From positions 20,451,348-20,515,347 of the forward strand of contig CM055095.1 of assembly GCA_029204225.1 (NCBI GenBank): a stretch of 64,000 bases of DNA, read 5' to 3'. This DNA comes from Diphasiastrum complanatum. Its lineage: Eukaryota; Streptophyta; Lycopodiopsida; Lycopodiales; Lycopodiaceae. The position numbers and the translations under genes were made by a program. How positions within the stretch are numbered: position 1 is the first letter of the stretch; every line of letters begins with the position of its first letter. Shown in pieces: positions 21,549-30,512 of this stretch. The notes beneath the pieces were generated by a model. The model ran no database searches, was not told the DNA's origin, and worked only from the letters and a program-made list of their open reading frames with translations.

Positions 21549-23560
21549 TTTTTTTTTTTTTTTGCATTAGTATAATTTTCACAAATGTATAACTACAAAA
21601 TAAAGTCAGCAGCCCAAGGCCGCAAAAGTCAAACCCCAAGTAAGGGGACTATACAAACCCAAGTAAAGGGGACTATACAAACAGAAGGACCAAATGGACT
21701 ACAAGCACACCACGCAGGGAGGCTGTCCATTCATACTCAAAACATAAGGCTATCGACTAGGTAATGGCTAGAAAATGTAAAGCTTGTCTAAAGCAGAGAG
21801 CCGTCGTAGGAGGAGCAGCCGCACCATCAAAAACCATATGATTTCGAGAAGTCCAAATCTGCCATAGAACAGAGAGCCTGCAGACATGCCAAATAGTAAG
21901 TGCAGCACAGTCCTGAATCAGGGAATCACCAAGCAAGGCAGCGCGCAGAGTGAGCATAGGTGGAACTCCCCATTGACCAAACAGGTGAGTGAAATCCGTC
22001 CACAGGGAGCGGCAGCAGTGAAAAAACAAGCGCTCAGCAATTTCATCCTCCAGTTGGCAAACCGAGCAAAGACGGTCAGTGAGAAAAGGCCACTTGGCAC
22101 GGAGAGGGAGGGACTTGGAAAGAATGCGGTAAGCCAAATAGCGAAGTTTGCCGACCGGAATAGAACGGAGGGCCCGAAAGCGGGCATGCCAGATAGAAGA
22201 GGGATCGACAAGGGACTAGAGAGAGTTAAAATAGTCGGGGGAAAGAGAAGGGTAGCGGCAAAAATGGACCATAGAATAACTGAAAAGGGAGGGCTCAAGA
22301 GAGAGGGGCCAATCAGCAAGGGAAGGGGACGGAGCAGAGCTAAGACAAAAACTAAGAGCAGAGAAGGAGGTAGAAGCTAAAAAAGAGCGTTCCCCAGGAG
22401 TAAGGGAAGAGCCCAAAAGAAGCTAGCAGGGAGGAACATGAAGCAGTTGACCAAAAGAAAGAAGACCCTTCAGAGCCAAAGAAAGAGAAAGGCGAGGGTG
22501 AGCCGCAAAAAGAGGAGCAGCAGCAGAGGGAAAGAGGGCAGAGGTCCAAAAGTAGAGAATGAACAAAAGAGGCTTCTCGCCGCCGACGGAGGACCCGAAA
22601 AAAGAAGGAAGAGGGAAGGTCACCAGAAAGAAGCCAATTGAGCTTGGCACGACGCATAAGGCCTATTGCAACATGTGAATCAATACGGCGCAGGACAGAT
22701 TGACAAAGAAGTTCCAAAGAGGCAAAGGAGAGAGGATTACCAGAGAGGGCCCCACACATTCCCCACCACGAGTGCCCTGAGCCGGCGAAGCAATGTAATG
22801 AAAGGCAGCAACAAATTTGCGGATAAGATAGTGCTGGGTGAAGCCTCGCAACTTTGTTTCTTGCAGAGTAACAATTGTGTTGTGCCCAGGATAAGTAGAT
22901 AAAACCTGTGCCAAGCAGGTACGCCTGACAGGAGCATTTAGGCCCCGCACATTCCAAGAGTAGATGTTCATGTAGACAGAGGAGCAGCATAAGAAGAGGG
23001 CACCACTGCCTTAGCCGCTGCAAGAAGAACAGAGTTGCCTATAGCACTAACTTGGATTTGGAACGCAGGTCGCGCTTAAGAGCTATGAGGCGAGGATCAT
23101 CTGGAGAAGGCCTCTCGATTCTGAGCGCAGAGCTCGAGTTGCCATTAGGGGGATCCTGTAACAACAGTCGGGAAGCACTGCGACAGAGAAGCGAAGGCTG
23201 AGAGGAACACACAGGAGAACCCAGCTGCCCTTCAGGAAGATCAGCCACAGGACTGACCGTAGGCAAAGGGGGAAGGCCAATTTCTTCTCCATAATCTACC
23301 CAAAGCGTAGGTAGTGGCAGAGGCACAGCAGGAGAGGGCATCAGAGGAGGTGAAGCAGGAGCTGAAGAATCAGGCAGAGAAGAAGGACCCGAGGCAGCGA
23401 CTAGGGGAGCCACCAGGAGGGGGCATTCTTCCATGGGAGAGGTTTCTGGCACAAGAGAGTGTGAAAGAGGCAAGAGAGGAGCAAGTGTGCCTGACACATG
23501 GAGCAGAGAGGGAACGAGTGGGGCAGCGTAGAAACAGAGCGAGAGGGGGTACACTAGTTA
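21549..23560 (-). mobile_element. L1-type LINE, internally deleted
   Basis: This is a non-LTR retrotransposon on the minus strand, read from high to low coordinates. A Pro/Ser-rich ORF1-like tail (about 23554-23039) comes first. The start of the endonuclease (22971 downward) reads 'MNIYSWNVRGLNAPVRRTCL' and 'TIVTLQETKLRGF'. The linker found before the reverse transcriptase in plant L1 elements is at about 22690-22560 and includes 'RRAKLNWLLSGDLPSSFFF'. The reverse-transcriptase zinc-binding domain (zf-RVT, 22137-21757) contains 'LCSVCQLEDEIAERLFFHC' and 'IWHVCRLSVLWQIWTSRNHM'. The catalytic reverse transcriptase core between linker and zf-RVT is missing, and the endonuclease is cut after its first third. 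A run of 15 T on the plus strand (21549-21563) is the poly(A) tail. The copy is dead, and its 5' end is uncertain. Confidence 0.85.
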
Positions 23561-23599
23561 TCTGGAAACCAGCGCATGCACTCACAACTGTCAACTTGA

Positions 23600-23640
23600 G
23601 AATGGCAAGTCACGTGACAATGGCAAGTCACGTGAAAATG
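23600..23640 (+). promoter_or_regulatory. Tandem 16-bp repeat carrying two G-boxes
   Basis: Two adjacent copies of 'aatggcaagtcacgtga' (the second begins 16 bases after the first) each carry the palindrome CACGTG, the plant G-box bound by bZIP and bHLH factors. They sit at the 5' side of the LINE and about 0.6 kb upstream of the lipase TATA-like site. Which unit they served, if any, is unknown. Confidence 0.4.
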
Positions 23641-24013
23641 GAATACGCAAACCCGGATTCAGCAGCAGAACAAATCTGAATCTAGGTGTCAAAGTCTCCA
23701 GAATTGGTCTGAATCCAGGTGGCAAACCTTCCATATTGAAACAGCCCCAAATCCGAAAGGGGAAGATTTTATAATAACATAAAGTGAATAAAAATAAAAA
23801 ATAATAATAAAAAGCAATAGGTAACTCAAAAACTAGAAAAACAAGCAATTTTTTTTTAAATCCCACATGTCGTACTCACAAAAATCAGGAAATTAAAAAA
23901 AAAACACACATACATATGTGGTTTGAATCAAAACCAAAACACAAGGAGGTCAATGTTTGAAATGCATGCTAAGTCCTCCTTGCAAACAAGGCAGGGCGTG
24001 GCTAAGGACGCAT

Positions 24014-24157
24014 CGGGGCCAAAGGCACGAGGGGATTTCCCTCGCTCGCATCTTGCGAGCACGGTTCCCCTTTGGCCCCGGTGCCCTCTTGACCACTCCC
24101 TTTTTAAAAAAAAAAAAACTGGCTGCCCAGACGCCACGTGTCCAGGCAACCAGTTTT
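24014..24157. repeat. Nested GC-rich inverted repeats
   Basis: Perfect 12-bp arms (24014-24025 and 24069-24080, CGGGGCCAAAGG and its complement) enclose a second perfect hairpin with 7-bp arms GCTCGCA/TGCGAGC (24044-24050 and 24054-24060). A third, imperfect inverted repeat follows at about 24115-24157 ('aaactggctgccc' against 'ggcaaccagttt') around a CCACGTG core. The cluster lies in the upstream region of the lipase gene, immediately after an A-run. Confidence 0.8.
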
Positions 24158-24189
24158 AATCCCATAAGCAATTTTGCAAGGGAACTGGG

Positions 24190-24202
24190 AAGGGATATAT
24201 AG
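24190..24202 (+). promoter_or_regulatory. Putative TATA box for the lipase gene
   Basis: The sequence GGATATATAGAGA lies about 585 bases upstream of the lipase start codon, on the same strand, with no other gene between. If used, it gives a leader of roughly 550 bases. The assignment is inferred from motif and position only. A (GT)n run follows at 24227-24242. Confidence 0.4.
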
Positions 24203-24300
24203 AGAAACCCACCCAATTCCTTGCATGTGTGTGTGTGTGTGTGAGCCTGGCGCTCGGCGCCGGCTGTCCGGCGCACGGCGCCACCCCGTTGCCCGGATCG

Positions 24301-24358
24301 TGCTCGATGTCGCCTGCCAAAATTTGCCCTCGCCCTAATTTTGGCAGGCACCCGAGCA
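24301..24358. repeat. Perfect 13-bp stem hairpin with outer 6-bp stem
   Basis: GCCTGCCAAAATT (24312-24324) pairs perfectly with 24337-24349 around a 12-base loop. An outer 6-bp stem, TGCTCG (24301-24306) with CGAGCA (24353-24358), extends it. It would fall in the 5' leader if transcription starts near 24220. It could be a folded leader element or the remnant of a small inverted-repeat transposon. Confidence 0.75.
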
Positions 24359-24506
24359 TGGGCCACGCGTCAAGCCCCATGCGTCACGCGGCGGGGGCAC
24401 TCCCAGGCGCGGCCCGTGCTCTAAAGCCCTAGCGGATATCCCACCCCCGTTTCTTCTTTTAGTTCAGTGCAAGTGAGCGTCCTTTCAGTTGTTGAGTTCA
24501 TCGAGG

Positions 24507-24719
24507 ATGAGATTTCCTCGAAGACACCCACTTTTCTTTTCTTCCAATTCATCTTTACTTCGATTAAACTTCCATGCAACACCACCTCTTCTTCCCTGCA
24601 GCAATCCTCTGTACCGTTCTTCTTTTACAGACCCAAACATAAATTTTACTTTAAATCGCAACATTGATTGTCTCAAGCATCACAGAACATCAAGTATCTC
24701 TTTCTACTTATTATTATAA
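24507..24719 (+). other. Upstream open frame in the lipase leader
   Basis: An ATG at 24507 opens a 70-codon frame that stops at 24717-24719, in the same reading phase as the lipase start at 24783. Its sequence begins MRFPRRHPLFFSSNSSLLRL and is rich in Ser, Arg and hydrophobic residues, rather like a plastid transit peptide. It may be a regulatory upstream frame, an older N-terminal exon separated by a stop, or chance. Confidence 0.35.
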
Positions 24720-24782
24720 CGCTGCTTACTGTTCATCCAGTAAAAGGAAGATCCAACTCATTTTGAGGGAAGTAGACTACAG

Positions 24783-26453
24783 ATGTATCTGAATATGGGG
24801 ATGCTGCACATTTCCAATCCCATGCACTGCCAGGAGAGGTTTACAGCCTTACCTAGCTTTGCTGCTGCGGCAGCATCCACAAGGCTTGAGAAACAGGCAG
24901 ACAGTAATAAACGTACTCCTTCCCGGATAGCTTTTTGCATTCCTCCAACTAATCATAGCAGATTGAAGAAGCATGAAAAGCGTGGCCTCCTTCACTGGAC
25001 AAAACCGGATTATGCTGCTGCGACAAGACCGAGATTGTTTCATGTGGATGTTGAACCATTAACTGAAGCTCGGTTCTTTCATTCCACATCACTTTCTGCA
25101 AAATGGAGGGACATTCAAGGAGCGGAAAACTGGGATGGGCTTCTTGATCCCATTGATCCAGATCTCAGACAAGAGCTCATCAGATATGGAGAATTTGCTC
25201 AAGTCTGCTATGATGCGTTCGATTTTGAGAAGCACTCCAAATACTGTGGAAGCTGCAAATATAACAGAAGGAAGGTGTTGGAGAAGGTGGGCTTGAAATA
25301 CGCAGCTGATTACGAAGTTACCAAATACCTTTATTCCACTTCTGACATTAATCTTCCAGATTTCTTCCACAGAAGCGACAATAAAAAAGAAACATGGAGT
25401 CGAGATTCAAACTGGATGGGTTTCGTGGCTATCTCCACATCTGCGAGTGAGATCCAAAGGCTGGGAAGGCGGGACATTGTTGTAGCTTGGAGGGGGACTG
25501 TCACCTCTCCTGAGTGGATATGCAATCTAGAGGACTGGTTGAGCCCTTCCGCTCTTGGTCCGGCACATCAGACAGTGCAAGCGTTTGGGAGCGCGAAAAT
25601 TGAGAGAGGTTTCAGAAGCATCTACACGTCCAAGAAACAAACCAGCCGGTACAACAGAGAAAGCGCCCAAGAGCAGCTCTTGTCGGAGATCAGAAGGCTG
25701 TTGAAGGAATACCAAGGCGACGATCTTAGCATCACAGTGACAGGCCATAGCCTAGGTGGCGCCTTAGCTCTTCTGAGCGCCTATGATATCGCAGAATCAG
25801 CAATCAACACATCGAGATCTCATCAAAAGCCGTTGCAGCAGCGTTGCAGCTTTAAGGAACATTGCACCATTGATAGATCATTCATTCGAGATCTGAACAG
25901 ATGGGGAGATGCTGCCTCTGAAAACGTCCCAATTACTGTTTTCACGTTCGCTGGGCCCCGAGTTGGAAACGATGCGTTCCGTGACAGATGCGAGGAGCTG
26001 GGGATTAAAACCTTGAGGGTGGTAAACGAGAAGGATATAGTGCCCAAGGTACCTGGCTTAGTCCTGAACGAGCATATGCATCATCTTCGAAGCTGGATTG
26101 ACAAGCTACCATGGACATACTCTCACGTGGGTGTGGAGCTGGCACTTAACACTCAAGATTCTACTTACCTGAAGGGAACTGGATTTTTCGATCTTGCCAG
26201 TCATCATAACCTCGAAGCTTACCTTCACTTGCTGGATGGGTATCGCAGCACCCAACAACGCTTTTGCTCTTTCGATGATCATCGCGATCTCACTCTTGTC
26301 AACAAATTTTCGGACCTGCTGAAGCCAGAATATTGCATTCCCCCCTACTGGTGGCAGGAGGAGAACAAAGGGCTACAAAAAAACGCGAAAGGGATATGGG
26401 TTCGGCGTGATCGAGAGGAGGAGCACATCCCAATCGTGTACAGGGACGCCTAG
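24783..26453 (+). CDS. Chloroplast phospholipase A1, class I (DAD1-like lipase)
   Basis: This is a single-exon gene of 556 residues. Family members hydrolyse the sn-1 ester of plastid phospho- and galactolipids, and some feed linolenate into oxylipin (jasmonate) synthesis. The first ~100 residues are Ala/Ser/Arg-rich and fit a plastid transit peptide. The conserved lipase_3 part starts near residue 108 with 'KWRDIQGAENWDGLLDPIDP', the hallmark start of class-I PLA1. Further landmarks are 'AWRGT' (W at about 236), the nucleophile elbow GHSLGGALA with Ser323, 'FTFAGPRVGN' near 390, Asp418 in 'NEKDIVPKVPG', and His448 in 'YSHVGVEL'. These complete the Ser-Asp-His triad. The length is slightly above that of Arabidopsis class-I enzymes, mostly because of a longer insert after the elbow (about residues 340-380). 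The ATG at 24783 is the first in-frame ATG after the stop at 24717. No break is seen. Which subclass (alpha, beta or gamma) it belongs to cannot be told by eye. Confidence 0.95.
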   Translation: MYLNMGMLHISNPMHCQERFTALPSFAAAAASTRLEKQADSNKRTPSRIAFCIPPTNHSRLKKHEKRGLLHWTKPDYAAATRPRLFHVDVEPLTEARFFHSTSLSAKWRDIQGAENWDGLLDPIDPDLRQELIRYGEFAQVCYDAFDFEKHSKYCGSCKYNRRKVLEKVGLKYAADYEVTKYLYSTSDINLPDFFHRSDNKKETWSRDSNWMGFVAISTSASEIQRLGRRDIVVAWRGTVTSPEWICNLEDWLSPSALGPAHQTVQAFGSAKIERGFRSIYTSKKQTSRYNRESAQEQLLSEIRRLLKEYQGDDLSITVTGHSLGGALALLSAYDIAESAINTSRSHQKPLQQRCSFKEHCTIDRSFIRDLNRWGDAASENVPITVFTFAGPRVGNDAFRDRCEELGIKTLRVVNEKDIVPKVPGLVLNEHMHHLRSWIDKLPWTYSHVGVELALNTQDSTYLKGTGFFDLASHHNLEAYLHLLDGYRSTQQRFCSFDDHRDLTLVNKFSDLLKPEYCIPPYWWQEENKGLQKNAKGIWVRRDREEEHIPIVYRDA

Positions 26454-27087
26454 TCAAACCTGTGAATAGATTACACTTTTTAGGCTGTGAATGGATTACA
26501 CTTTTTAGGCTATAGGTATCAGGATTCACACAAGGGAGACTTGGCATTTGCAAATGCAACACATGTCAAAACGCCTATTTGCCTTTCAAAGAAAGGCAAA
26601 GCTTTTGCAAATTGTTAATTTATTATAGAACTAGAAAGTTAACCTTTTAATTGAGAAGTCAAAATTCACACAAAGAAAAAAAATTCAAATTTTTTCCTAT
26701 AAATAGAACACGCAAGACTATGTTTAGGAGATCTACATTTATCGTGACAAAAATAACTTTGAAACATAAGTTGTCGTATGAAGTTTAGAAAACATAATCT
26801 TTTCAATATGGAAGCTTGGGTGGAGAGGATTCTTCTTACAAGTGAGTGCAAGCGGACTTAATGATGACTAGCAAAGTGTGCCCAACAAAGGCAAACATAT
26901 TTAGATGCGACCAAACTTAGTTCGTTGATCCTTTGGTGGGTGGTGTTTTGGATGGATTGTAGAGGGGGGCATCACAGGGATTAGTGGAGTGTGTGGTGCG
27001 TCGGGAACAGAAGGAGGCCCAAAGTCGAATGTGGCCATGTTTAGGTGCAGGTCTACCATGAGATTATAGTACCGACTAAAAGAGGGG

Positions 27088-27129
<42 letters not shown>

Positions 27130-28003
27130 CATATAAACTGTAGCAAATGCAATCGAGGGACAAAAAACCAAAATTGCTATATTCGATAATTTCCAAGATA
27201 TCAGTTACAAAGCATTCGACACACACATTGTAATGGTGACTACACGACACAAACTGTTCCAAATTTAGTCTTTCAAGACCATGGTTGCCACTCATTTGAT
27301 GTATCCGATAACACTAATTGTGAGTCGACCATACATTGTAACTTTATTTGTAGATCAGCAAGTGTTACAATACTGACATTAGGCTATACAGTACTCTAAT
27401 ATTATTGTCATCAAATCGACATCCAATAACAATCGATTTCTTCTAGAGATAAATTGTTCATCCATTTGTTGAAGATGAAGGAACTTCGCAAACCTCCTTA
27501 ATAACCAAAAGATACTACTACATGTGTGCACCTCGTCTCCAAAACAAAATAGTTCCATCACATCTTGCACAAACCTCACGTGATCCACCTAAATCTGTAA
27601 CATCTGCATTTTATGAAAAAACCTCATAAAAATTTGGTGTAATCATAACAGTAGAGACATACTTTACATCTCTTACATCCTCTAAACACTTTCATTGACA
27701 ACCTACTTTCAAATTAAGCCTGACATGTACCTCGGCAGAGTTCATAGGTTCGAACCGAACACATGCATGTGATTGCTCCAAACCACGATATGCACCCAAA
27801 ACCACGATATCTTGAAAAACACCCAGATCCTACAAACAACCACAAGTGTTTAAATAACACAATTCTTCCACAATTATAGTGCTTACTCAATATTCATTTC
27901 ACTCTAAATTAGGATTACTCAATATTCATTTCACTCTAGATTACAATTCCTCAATATTCATTTCACTCTAAATTATGATGCTTAGTTGAAGATGGCATGC
28001 GTT
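26454..28003. other. Lipase 3' flank and intergenic sequence; simple repeats
   Basis: No gene was recognised. A (GA)n microsatellite lies at about 27089-27125. Three near-copies of a ~33-base unit containing 'ctcaatattcatttcactct' lie at about 27886-27975. The first tens of bases after 26453 contain a short direct repeat ('gattacactttttaggct' twice, 26469-26511) and are probably lipase 3' UTR. Confidence 0.5.
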
Positions 28004-28289
28004 GTATCACATGTCACCCACATTCTTATAACACTTCGGAGTACACGATATCGGGTGTGTATCTTGATATTTGGCAATTCGTAGCAAGTTTACCAACATC
28101 CTTCACCAATGCTCGTATGCAGGATGTCTTATTTACTCTTGATACTGTATCACATGTCACCCACATTCTTATAACACTTCGGAGTACACGATATCGGGTG
28201 TGTATCTTAATACTTGGCAATTCGTAGCAAGTTTACCAACATCCTTCACCAATGCTCGTATGCAGGATGTCTTATTTACTCTCGATAGT
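28004..28289 (-). repeat. 143-bp tandem duplication of a Helitron helicase C-terminus
   Basis: Copy 1 (28004-28146) and copy 2 (28147-28289) are nearly identical direct repeats. Read on the minus strand, each encodes the last part of a Helitron Pif1-like helicase: 'SRVNKTSCIRALVKDVGKLA' and, after a few residues, 'RYTPDIVYSEVL' followed by a stop. The usual Helitron ending is '..YVALSR...' and '..NVVYKEVL', so the duplication repeats the terminal coding part of the transposon. Confidence 0.85.
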
Positions 28290-30128
28290 GCAACGTATAG
28301 TGCCCATTACTAAAAACCAGACGCGACAAAAAGAGTCCAATCACTTCCATCGTCTGTCCTTGGGCCTTGTTGATGGTCATTGCAAAGGCAGCTAGTATAG
28401 GAAATTGCAACCTTTCAGAGCTTGTAGGAACCAATGGAATACACGAGATCAAAACTCTTTCACCCACATTCTCTCCACTCACAATCTCTGCCTCAATTAT
28501 TTGTCGTCCTAATCTACATACAATAAGCCTTGTGCCGTTACAAAGACATGTAGTCTACCGATAACATGTCCAAATATTCCATTCTTTTTTAATAATTCCA
28601 TCAATTGTTGTAGCTTCATATTGAATACTCTAGAAACCAAATCGGGACAATCAGCTACAACTTGCAATTGCAATTCTCTTTGCACTTCTGGCCATTTTGG
28701 ATTAGTAGTCATTGTAATGAATAGATCTAGACGATCCAATACCTGCCGGACAACTGCCATTGCGTCTTGATATAGCTGGTGCATATGACGCGGTGATCCA
28801 ATGCATGAAGAAGGTAAAACATAACGTTGTCCTATATTGCTCGCTGCTTGTATGCCAACAACATCAACGACACCACTTTGAATTTCTCTACGAAATCTCT
28901 TTTGGTTTTTGTATATGAACTTCATATTCTATTGAATATGTTTTGCCAATTGATCACACATGTACTCTTGTAGGAGTTTTGCGCCCAAAAGAATTGGAGA
29001 TACTTGGCCTTCCCTCACTTGTAAATGGTAACTATAAAACTCTCGAATCATGACGTTCTTTGTTCTTGCAAGACATCCTTCACCAAAGCCATTACCTTCA
29101 TCTGCTGTATTGTTATGATTGCTTCCATCTGTACCCCTCACACCATCTCTGACTAACCCTCCAACATTCTCCCCCAACTGTTCATGAGGTATCCCAAGGT
29201 GCCAACCATCGGTTCCAAAAGGAAGCAACAACACAAAATGCAATGCATCATACGAGGAATGCAATTGGCTAATTTTTTGTAAACCATTCTGTAAGGAATG
29301 CAACATTATGTCACATTGCCTATTTGAAGGAACACCATTAAGGGGGAGCAATACCACAACCTCATTTGATGTTGGAACACTATATTGTCTATGTTGTTTG
29401 TCGTTTGATTTTCTAGATATTATACGTAGATGAATGTCAACCATTGGATTAGCATGCATTATTTTTCCGACATTTTTATATGACTTTGTGAAGGGATTTA
29501 TCTCAGCCATCATCTGTTGCAACCTCCCCAACACGTCACGTCGTAACATCATATTCAAAGACATCCTTTGATCTAATTGCAACTCATCACCATCCATTAT
29601 ATATATTTGTGAGAACGACGAAGATACTCCCAACGACAAACCACCCATGTAATGTCATAATCTTTCTGAAACCCTAAAGTTGTAAGTCTCTCCCTTCGAA
29701 TTCGTAGTCAAATTATCAATTTTGACACCAAGAGAAGCAAATGCTAGAAAATTGTTGAAACTTCGAATATGCTTTTTGAAATGAAGTCCTTCCTCGTTCT
29801 CACATGTGTAAAGTCTCCAAAGTATCTCTGGTGGAGAGGATAGCAACGGAAGTTTCACCTTTCCTCTCGTGCAACAAGATGAACCATTCATTTCAGTTTT
29901 CCATTTTAAGGCTAAACAAAATGAACACGTAAATCTCATCTCTCCAAAATCATGATACGTGGCAGTTTCCCCAGAGCGAACAACTTTAAACATTCTACGC
30001 ATTACACTTCTTCTTCCTCTTTGAAGAGTAAGGTCAAGACTACAAGGATATGTGCTTCTTACACCAATTTCCATTTCCATTGTCCTACTTTCTACATAAA
30101 ATAGTGATATGAAAACCTTATGCTTCAC
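28290..30128 (-). mobile_element. Helitron Rep-helicase gene, internally deleted
   Basis: Read on the minus strand, the N-terminal region (30128-29655) shows the Helitron cysteine block ('FTCSFCLALKWKTEMNGSSC' and 'GKVKLPLLSSPPEILWRLYT'). 29648-28929 continues with 'FSQIYIMDGDELQLDQRMSL'. The Helitron_like_N domain (28925-28509) reads 'RYVLPSSCIGSPRHMHQLYQ' then 'TMTTNPKWPEVQRELQ'. Next comes a jump. The rolling-circle HUH/tyrosine part and nearly all helicase motifs are absent, and only the end of the helicase remains (28482-28276, 'FAMTINKAQGQTMEVIGLFL'). The final codons continue in the duplicated tail at 28004-28289. At least one frame change (about 29650) and one large deletion make it inactive. 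Its 5'-TC and 3'-CTRR ends were not identified. Confidence 0.85.
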
Positions 30129-30264
30129 TTGTCATCGGCAAGCAAGTGTTCTCCTCTTTTTCGACCTTGATTCCACATCAAGCGTTTTGTAGGAAGGATG
30201 GTATCGAATTTGCTATGGTATCATCGTTGTTGTTGTAGACTGCACTCTTGTTTCTGATATTCCG

Positions 30265-30512
30265 GTTAAAATAGCAATGATCGACTTATACAGTGCTTTC
30301 TTATTTCGACGGCACCATGTGTGCTTAGTTCTAGAGTTATCGGGCCATCTTTCTTTTACAAGCCCTTTGAGTGCTTTTAAGAAACTCATCTTCGTACTTA
30401 CAAAGTAGTTGAATATACAATTTGAAGAGAGCAATTCTGAATTCTTGTTGCACTTGACGTTGTGCTATGGTGATTGATCCGGTTGGGTGATTTCAATTGT
30501 GTTTTCTTAACT
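30265..30512 (+). repeat. Copia 5' LTR (248 bp)
   Basis: This direct repeat differs from 35655-35902 at 15 of 248 positions by my count (about 6 percent, nearly all transitions). It starts GTTAAAATAG and ends TTTTCTTAACT instead of the usual TG...CA. The first and last bases form a short inverted repeat (GTTAA/TTAAC). A tRNA-Met-type primer site, TGGTATTAGAGC, follows at 30513-30524. Confidence 0.95.

Noticed and set aside
21886-22641. Plus-strand Lys/Arg-rich open frames
   Set aside because: They are antisense shadows of the minus-strand LINE, whose domains are recognisable.
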